From Favolaschia claudopus (taxonomy: Eukaryota; Basidiomycota; Agaricomycetes; Agaricales; Mycenaceae): a DNA stretch of 64,000 nucleotides. The notes beneath the pieces are model-generated. The model worked only from the letters and a program-made list of their open reading frames with translations. It did not search any database and was not told where the DNA came from. Location: contig JAWWNJ010000043.1 in NCBI GenBank assembly GCA_037176885.1, forward strand, positions 124,001-188,000, written 5' to 3'. A program made the position numbers and the translations under genes. This document shows positions 56,042-64,000 of this stretch, piece by piece; positions within the stretch are counted from its first letter, which is position 1, and each line of letters begins with the position of its first letter.

Positions 56042-59000
56042 ATGGCACCCTCGTCGGCGTCGTCCTCATCGACGACCTCGGTCCAAGTCGGCGAGTAAAA
56101 GTCACATGAAATTGACAAAAATACTAAATAAAATATTCAGCATTGCGGATTCGACCACCGACAACGCAAGATTCTTCCATCCCCGCCCGTTTCCAACGCA
56201 CCGTCCTCCATGCTACCTCCCACACTCAGGTCTCCGTCGACAACGCAGCAGGGCCCGCAACGGGTGGGCCAGTTGTTCCGGCCTCTGCAGCTTCTGCGGC
56301 AGCTGCCGCCAAAAAACAGGTCTTCTCCTTTGACCGTGTCCATGGCCCACCGACCACCCAGCATGAGATGTTCACCTCAAATGCGCTTCCCCTCATTTCT
56401 CGCTTTGTCGAGGGCTTCAACTGCACGATTCTCGCTTATGGCCAGACTTCGTCTGGCAAAACTCACACCATGACGGGCGTCGACCTCGACGCAGATCCGA
56501 CCGACCCCAACAACGGCATGGGTATCATTCCGCGCGCCGTCTCCACTATCTTTCATACTGCAAAGCAACTTAGAGATGACCGTGCTGGCACCTGGACGTA
56601 CCAACTGAAGAGCAGCTTCATTGAAATCTATAACGAGGACCTTATCGACCTCCTCGTGGACGATACGGGTGGTGGACGTCGAGAGGTACAAATACGAGAG
56701 GATAAGGAGGGTCATATTATATGGGGCGGCCTGCGGGAGGTAGCTGTCAAGAATCCCAACGAAGTCATGACGTGCGTCCTTGTGCTAGAACGCAAATCCA
56801 CCTAATTCAGCGCTAACTTCGCTTCCAGACTTCTCCGCAAAGGCACTTCGATACGTCGTACGAACGAGACTGACATGAATGCCCAGTCTTCTCGATCCCA
56901 TGCCATCTTTTCTCTCACTCTCACCCAACGCAAATTCGTGGGCTCAGGACCCCCGCCACGCTCTTCATCCCCACTTCCTCCGAACGGCCGCTCACCTTCG
57001 CGTCTCGCTCGCCCCGGGTCAGTCTATGGTGGTGGCCCCGGAGGTCCAAGAGTTGCTTCACCCACTGGTGGTCGACCTCCTACGCCCAGTTTCGCACATG
57101 CCATGGGTCGGGGCGGTGGACTACGGCCTAGTAGCGCGCTAGGTCACTCAGGTGACCGGAGCAGCATGGATGATGATGGGGGTGAGTGGGTCACCATTGT
57201 GTCAAAGTTCCACTTTGTCGATTTGGCGGGAAGTGAACGGGTCAGTCATTTCTACTATCACCATTAAATTCTGCTCATACAAACCATCTTCCAGCTAAAA
57301 CGTACCGCTGCGGCGGGTGAACGTGTCAAGGAGGGAATCTCAATCAACTCTGGCCTCCTCGCACTCGGCAATGTCATTTCCGCCCTCGGCGACCCATCTC
57401 GCGCTAAAGCGGGAATGTCGCATGTCCCGTACCGTGACTCCAAACTCACGCGTCTTCTCCAAGACTCACTTGGTGGTAATGCTCACACCCTCATGATCGC
57501 TTGTGTGAGCCCTGCGGAGTGGAACGTCGGCGAAACTGTCAACACGCTCAAATACGCCAACCGTGCGCGAAATATCAAGAATAGCGCCGTCGTCAATGCA
57601 CGGGAGGAGGGATGGGATGACGTCGAATGGCTGCAAGGGACCGTGAAGCGTTTGCGAGCGGAAGTCAAAGTGCTCAAGGATGGCGGGGCGATTTCCAGTG
57701 GTAGCCATGCTCCTGCGCCGGAGCAGGCGCCTCTGGAGGGTGCTGGGAAGAAGGTTCTCGCGCAGATGACCGAACTGCAAAACAATTACGAGGACCTGCG
57801 CGAGAAGTTCGTTGAGCGCACCGAGGAGCTTACACGCCTTCGACGAGAGCTTGGCGAGCGGACACGATCTGGCAGCGGTGGTGCGGTTGGTGGGACGGGC
57901 AAGTACGAGGAGATTGTTGGGCCGGTCATTGAAGAGTATGAGAAAACCATTTCAGCGATGGAGGCGGAGCTGAATTTGAATCGTGTGGCATTGAGGCATA
58001 CGAATGAGATGGTGGAGGAGAAGGAAGATGAGTTGGCGGTTGTGACGGAGCGACATGCGGCGACGGAGCTGTATGTGGAGGAGCTGCGTGCAAGGGTAGC
58101 TAAACTGACGGAGAGGGAAGCGAGTACAGAGGTGCGTCCACGGAATGCGGTTCCTCTTCAGTCCCTGTGTCAGATGTGCTAACTTTGCCTTCATAGGCTT
58201 ATGTACGTGACCTCGAGGAGAAGATGAAGACCTACGACGAGTCGTCAATTACCTCGTCCGAGTCGATGACGGACCTCAAGCGCGAAGTGACGCGGTACCG
58301 CGAGTCAGAATCGCATAGCTCCAAATACATTGTGGATCTGGAAGCGCGTTTGGCACGCACCGATGAGTCGGTTCTCGCTCTTCAGCAAACCGTCGAGAAG
58401 CTAGAGACAGAGTGCGAGAGGCGGCGTCAAGAGGTCACCCTTCTGCAAGGCAAGCTTGAATCCTTGCAAAGTGACGGCGATAACTGGCGCTCTGATCTCG
58501 AGGAGAGGGAGCGCAAGGTGCGGGAGTTGGAGGAGCAAATGGAGGAATGGGAGCGAAAGAAGAAGGAAGCTGGAGAGGCCCGGACTCGCCTCGGAACAGT
58601 GGTAGGCGAGGTTGCTCAAGCGCGCAGAAGCTTGCAGCTCGACGTGAACGGCAACGGCAGCAGCAGTGATGTTGAGACCCCGCTCGCCAGTGTTGCTCTT
58701 GTGCCTGACGAGGCAGACCGGCATCCGGACCACAACGCACCGCTGCCCCAAGGCGACGCCGCCGTTCAGCAGCAACTGGTCGCCCTCCAGCAAACGCACA
58801 CAGCTACGCTTGCAGACCTCTCCTCTGTGACGGCTAAATACCGGGACGCACTGCGTGAGATTTCCGACCTGGCAGCGCAGATACAAGAGGCCAAGCTCGC
58901 GGGACACACACCTGGCGAATCGAACAATGCGCGCAGCGACAGTCCTACGCAGGAGACGCCGGTTGAGAAACAGTTCGCTGAATCCCCGCCGTTTCGGCGA

Positions 59001-62000
59001 CGGATGACGGGTGGCCGATCGAGGGAAAGTTCAGCTGGGGAGCCGCAATACAACTCTGCTGGAAGGCGGCTTTTTTTCCGGCAAGCGGCCTCTGCAGAAT
59101 CGCTCCATGGGAGGTCAGTCGTTTTTTTCCTATCGCACGGCTTATCGAGCTGACTATTTTGATGCAAATAGGCAAAGGTCGCTTTCACAATCGCAATCAT
59201 TATCACAGGAGCTATCCTCGGTGCACTCGCGCAAAACTTCCTTTTCGACGAGTAGTTCGCACTCCCCTTCAAACTCGCACTCGTCACCCTCAGGCTTTTT
59301 GTCGCCGCACTCACGTCCCAACCTCTCCATCTCACTGCCCAACAGTGCTGCCTCACCTGTGCATCCGAATGAGCGCAGTGTGCATAGTCTTGAGAAGGAG
59401 ATTATGCGATTGCAGGAGGTGTTGAAGGAGCGGGAGGCTGAGATTGCTGTACTTGAAGGATCGCTCAAGGACAGCCAAGCGTCCGCCTCTGTGGTACCCA
59501 ACGGCCATGTCAATGGTGTCGACCATACGGTACCTTTCCCGCCTGCGAAACCTGCAGACCCGATTACACCTCCGACGTCAGCGGGGGCCGACGAGTATGC
59601 GAACCCGGCACATTTGAGTCCTAAAACGATCAGCCAGTTCGACAATATCCGGAGGAGCATGAGCCACGAGCCACCGCGTAAACACAGTCTCAGCGTCACC
59701 GACTCCGAGAGTGACCTGAATGGCTCGTCAGCCTTTTCTGATCAGGATGAGAGTCTTGAGAGGTTGAACGAGCTCATGCTGTTCGTATTTTCAAACCTCG
59801 GCTCATCACACAAAGCTCATATTCTTTTAGGTCCATGGCGCAGAAGGAGAGCAGTCACCGTGAAGTTGTTGAGGATCTTCAGAGTCAGCTTGCACAGGTC
59901 CGTCGTCAGCATGACGACTTGACGGCGCTTTCTCGTGACCAGGTCAGTGCTCTTTTTGACCGCTTCGTCTTCTTAATCTTGATTTCTCCGTAGACGGCCA
60001 ATATGTCAATGGAAATAGACTCTTTGCAGCGCAAGCACCACGAGGTGCTCGGTGATCTCGAGGCCGCTAAGGAACGCGAAAATCGTCTTGCGGAATCACT
60101 CGAACGAGCGATAGCGGAGCATGCGGTTGAGATCGAAGACCTTCAAGTCAAGTTGGACGAGGCCCGGAAGGCCCACGAAGACGCGAAAGAGCAGCATGAT
60201 AAGATATTGCAACAGCGTGCCCTCGAGTCCAATGACGCCCTCGCGCAGGCCCAGAAACAACACGAGAGTGCGCTTTCCAAGCTCGCGGCGGAGCATGCAG
60301 AGACTCTCAAGCAGAAGGAGGCGCAGTCGGCACAAGCTCTTCAGACTACTGAGGAGCAGTACTATAATGCGCTGACGAAGCTGCGGGAAAACCATGCGTC
60401 GACGTTGGAAACTCATGCCAGTGAGGCTACCGCGGCACTTGAGCGGTTGCGGAAGGAGCACGCGGAGGAAATGCGGATGCTGGAGATCGCCAGGGAAGGC
60501 TCTTTGACTGAGTCTCAGTCTTCAAAGGATGTGGCGCTGCAAGAGTTACAAGATGCTCACACCTCCGCTGTGGCCCGCAAGGAAGCGTCTTTTGTGGAGG
60601 AGTTGAAGGACCTGAAAGCGGAACATGCGAGGGCCATCACCACCAAGGACGAGGACTTCGCCCTTGAGAGGGACAAACTCCGAGCGTCATATGAGGGGCT
60701 GGCTGCCAAGCTCAAGGAGGAATGGCGGGTCGAGAGTGAGCAGCTGAACACCGCTTTGACCGCTCTGAAGGAGGAGGGAAGTTCTGCTGCGGCAAAGGCA
60801 CGATCGGAACTGGACAAGACCATTCAGAACCAACAAGAGGCTCAAGCTACCCTCCTGCGTGACATAGAGCAAGGACATACCGAGGAGCTGGCCAAGTTAT
60901 CCGCTGAGCACGACGCTGCACTCAAGGCTGCCATGGCTCAGGCTGCAGAGGAGCGCGAAACCCTCTTGAAAACCCACACGCAGGAGACCGTGTTGCTAAA
61001 ATCTCAACACCAGGAAACGATCACTGAGGTGAACAATTCTTTGGTCGACTTGCACGCACAGCATCGGGATGCACTGGAGGCTTTGAAGACGCGTCACGAA
61101 CAGGCCTTGGTCGATGAGCGCACTCGTCTCACTGCCACACTGGACGACCTCAAAGTTCAGCACGTTAAGGAGCTTGACACGTTGCGCAAGGACCGTGATC
61201 TGCTTGCTGATGAATTGGAGTCGCACAAGGCTGCCGCTAGCGAGTTCTCCTTGGTCCGCGAACAGACTCGACAAGCACATGAACAAGCTACAGGCGAGAA
61301 CACTGCGCTTGTGCAGAGATTGGAGGAGCAGGTTTCGATTCTTGATGCCGACCGAGAGAATTTCGCAGCTCAGGTTACGAAGCTTCATGAAGAGCTTCAT
61401 CAAGCGCATACCGCGCACTCCTCCACTGGATCACAGCACGAGGCAGAGATGGCCCAGCTTCGCGAAGAGCTTGAAGAGACCCGAGAAGCGCATGCGTCTG
61501 CCAATGCCGAACGGGAGGACTTTGAGGCTGAGATTGCACGGCTTCGCGGCGACCTCGATAAAACTCGATCTGCTCATTCGAACGTTGGTACCGAGCGGGA
61601 CAATTTGGAGGCTGAGGTTACTAAGCTTCGCGAGGAACTTCAGCGCACTCGTAATGAGCAGTCGAAGCTCGTGCAAGAAGCCTCAAATCGGGAGTCCCTC
61701 GTTGTCGAACTCGAGCGACATCGCTCCGTACTGGCGGATGTGCAAGAGAACTTGCAGCGAGTCAAGGACGAGAAAGACACGTTGCAGTCGGAGAAGACCC
61801 GCTCTGAGACTCTTGTTCGTGAGCTGCAAGCCCAAGTGCTGGCACGCAGCTCATCACCGCCGAATGGACGACCTGTCCCCGACCGCACACTGTCATATCC
61901 TCGGACAGTACCCGGTATGAAGCTGCCTCCGCCTACACCTCCGCCATCCGTACCTCCACCACCTGCTCCTCGTACTAATGGCGATACTAGCAACTCATCT

Positions 62001-62578
62001 CACGCGTCGTCGGGTGTCGCTTCATCCTCTTCCCGAGATTCGCAGCTCGACTCACCCTTGACCTCTGTTGGCCCTTCAATCAACGGCTCTGCTGTCGACC
62101 CAAAGACCACGGCACGTCTTGAGCAGCAGGCGAAACAGATTGACGAGCAAGAGGTCATGATCAAAACCCTTAACAAGCAATTAACGCACTGTGAAAGCGA
62201 TCTTCAGACTCATATGGATCTTGTGAGCACGCTTGAGACGTCGCTCGGCGACTCAGAGAAGAATCGTAAGTGGTTTCTGTATTGCAAGCTTACAGGTTAC
62301 TAACCATATTTCGCATCTTAGTCCGCAAAGCCCGAATGCACGCCACGGAACTCGCGAGAGAGCGAGACACCCTGAACGTGAAGATTGAGGGTCTGCGTGG
62401 CGAACTAGAGGAAGCCAAACGTGAAGTTGTCAACGTGCGGAATTCCGTCGTCCAGGAGAAACAGACTCTTGAGCAACGGCTCGACGAAGAGCGAAAACAG
62501 AAGGAGCGCGCCCGACAACAACTTGACCTTCGGATGGACGAGCTACAAAAGCGCAAGTCGAAGTTCGCCTGTCTGTAA
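56042..62578 (+). CDS. Long kinesin with N-terminal motor and extended coiled coil (kinesin-4-like)
   Basis: The motor begins TSVQVALRIRPP, with P-loop [27 protein letters not shown], switch [12 protein letters not shown], switch [13 protein letters not shown], and [14 protein letters not shown]. The neck leads to about 1,500 residues of heptad-rich coiled coil broken by Ser/Pro-rich linkers (59.2-59.4 kb; 61.85-62.05 kb). The end reads [14 protein letters not shown]. Estimated length is near 2,000 aa. N-terminal plus-end motors of this kind walk on microtubules in spindle or vesicle transport; kinesin-4/chromokinesin is the closest layout but class assignment is inference. A Pro/Gly/Ser insert of about 80 residues sits between switch I and switch II. 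The first intron (56091-56140) starts GC and is needed to make the conserved VALRIRP. Confidence 0.9.
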
Positions 62579-62952
62579 CCTTTCCTTTCCCTTCTCGCCC
62601 ATCTTTCGTTCTTTTACTGCATTGTTCATTAATCTCCTGCATCATTCACACTCCTTGCTCACGTCTCACACCGCCCTCGAGGCGCACGCCACGCTCATTC
62701 TCTTAACTTTATTCGTGCTGCTGGTCACTGTACCAGTATACATACTCTAGTTGTTATAGGATATAGCTCGCATTGCTTCGATACCCGTTATTACTACTAT
62801 GAATTCCTGTATCTCTCTACTACTATGCCTCAGGATTGGCGATCGCGGATATACAAATATTGCGTGGATCTACATGGACACGGAGCGAAGGTCCGAACAT
62901 GTATTAAAGGAGTAACTTCGGTACTCACCTCCAGGCTTTTTTCTTGACCACC
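62579..62952. other. Intergenic between kinesin and SDR genes
   Basis: 3' UTR of the kinesin gene and promoter of the SDR gene. No ORF or motif stands out. Confidence 0.4.
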
Positions 62953-64000
62953 ATGGCCACAGGGTTCGTTGCGCGTCAGTCGATCCGTATGCGCGCTGCC
63001 TTGAGCGTGTCTCGTTCGGCGAGTGCGCGAATGAGCACGGCGTCCGCGAGTGTTGCACCGAAAACTCTACCCTCTCTTTCAATGCAGGGGAAAGTGAGGC
63101 AGGCCAGTTTCAATACCTCGACGCGATTTTGATGCTATAGATGTAGGTATGTATGGTGACGGGCGCTGCGCGGGGCCTGGGCTATGAATTCTGCCGCGCC
63201 TTCATCTCATCGTGTGTTGTCTGCAGGCGGGCGCGACTCGGTATGCTTACTGAGTGGTTTGCAGTGGATGCACGTCTCTTGCTGTTGTTGATTTGAAGGA
63301 AGAGGAGGCTAGGTCTGCGGCTGCGGAGCTGAAAACCTTTGCACAGACAAGTGAACGCCTTGATATGAAAAGTTTGGACAGCCCCTGAACTTTCTTTCTT
63401 TTCTGTTTGCAGGTGGGGACGTCGACCCGAATTCGTTGAACATTATTGGTGTCGAATGTGATGTTTCTTCGGAGCAAAATGTGCAGAAGGCGTATGGGGA
63501 AATTATGTCTACGTTCGGACGGATAGATTCCGTCGTTGCGTCGGCTGGTCAGTGAAATGAAGCCTTCTCTATCGATTCTAACAATGATCCAGGTATCGTC
63601 GAGAATTACACGGCTTTTGAGTAAGTCTCGTTTTGGTTCTCTTCTCGTCGGAATTGCTAACTTTGTGTGCTAGCTATCCTTACGACCGGATAAAAAAGCT
63701 GTACGATATCAATGTCCATGGTTCTTTTTTCACCGCGCGCGAGGCTGCCCGCAACATGATTCCGAACGGAGGTGGATCCATCGTGCTTGTTGCGAGCATG
63801 AGCGCCAACGTATGTTCTCTTTGTTATAAATGCAAAGAATTTCGTTTGAACCCCGCGTAGATCGTCAATATTCCCCAAGTAATTGAGAGTATCTCAGATA
63901 ATGTGAGCGTTACTGAAGTCAATTTGTAGCCGCAAACACCCTACAACGCGTCAAAAGCCGGTATGCTCCGCTATACCTGTCGTTGAAACTCAATAGACAT
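62953..64000 (+). CDS. Short-chain dehydrogenase/reductase, 3' end beyond the window
   Basis: The start MATGFVARQSIRMRAALSVS is basic and Ser-rich, a possible mitochondrial presequence. Exons then give MQGKVCMVTGAARGLGYEFCRAF (TGxxxGxG cofactor loop), AVVDLKEEEA, CDVSSEQNVQKAYGE, STFGRIDSVVASAGI (NAG-type motif), YDINVHGSFFTAREAARNM, GSIVLVASMSAN (catalytic Ser), and PYNASKAG (YxxxK). This is a classical SDR, close in motif pattern to fungal D-arabinitol/mannitol or sorbose reductases. The aspartate after the second strand (VVDLK) favours NAD(H). Substrate cannot be assigned. The gene continues past 64,000. Confidence 0.88.

Noticed and set aside
59154..59699. 181-codon minus-strand ORF antisense to the kinesin gene
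   Set aside because: Antisense to a clear coding exon; composition mirrors Ser-rich codons.
61114..61920. 268-codon plus-strand ORF in another frame within the kinesin tail
   Set aside because: The heptad-rich kinesin frame spans the whole interval; this frame has no protein-like pattern and reflects biased codons.

Overview
The window is nuclear DNA of a filamentous basidiomycete, most likely an Agaricomycete. Genes are cut by many short introns (about 45-70 nt, GT..AG with CTNAC-type branch boxes). There is a CBM1-bearing GH6 cellobiohydrolase, an agaricomycete-style F-box/LRR family, a Zn2Cys6 regulator, and complete eukaryotic housekeeping genes. No rRNA, tRNA, CRISPR or prokaryotic feature was seen. 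All gene calls come from reading the translation and splice sites by eye; no database search was run.

Layout. 1-4.6 kb: an ABC-G/PDR transporter fragment cut at both ends and bracketed by diverged direct repeats. 4.7-10.3 kb: two convergent accessory genes, a 1,039-aa protein ending in a 2-oxoglutarate/Fe(II)-dioxygenase-like core (possibly TET/JBP-like) and a 442-aa Cys-rich protein of unknown function. 11.2-14.9 kb: a 5'-truncated Ty1/copia element with an intact 1,027-aa pol reading frame, a 3' LTR and a second LTR-like piece in inverted orientation. 14.9-18.1 kb: two convergent F-box/LRR-type genes; the first has lost its F-box and carries a duplicated 58-nt segment present once with, and once without, a 52-nt GT..AG intron-like insert.

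19.5-31.6 kb: a small secreted protein candidate, a secreted type-B carboxylesterase, a Zn2Cys6 transcription factor, NECAP and CSN8-like genes sharing a 108-bp bidirectional promoter, and the GH6 cellobiohydrolase. 31.9-44.1 kb is mostly housekeeping: a UBLCP1-like phosphatase, cysteine desulfurase NFS1, an SR splicing factor, tubulin chaperone TBCE and 3-hydroxyisobutyryl-CoA hydrolase (the last two share a 93-bp promoter). 44.9-64 kb: indoleamine 2,3-dioxygenase, a vacuolar M28 peptidase, a Rec114-like protein, a secreted Ser/Ala-rich protein, a very long kinesin and the 5' part of a short-chain dehydrogenase that runs off the window.

The left 18 kb is the accessory, transposon-worked part; the right 46 kb is mostly conserved single-copy genes. 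The best leads are the intron-plus/intron-minus tandem duplication at 14.94-15.12 kb, the dioxygenase-like gene with its convergent partner, and a 6-nt microexon in the NECAP gene.
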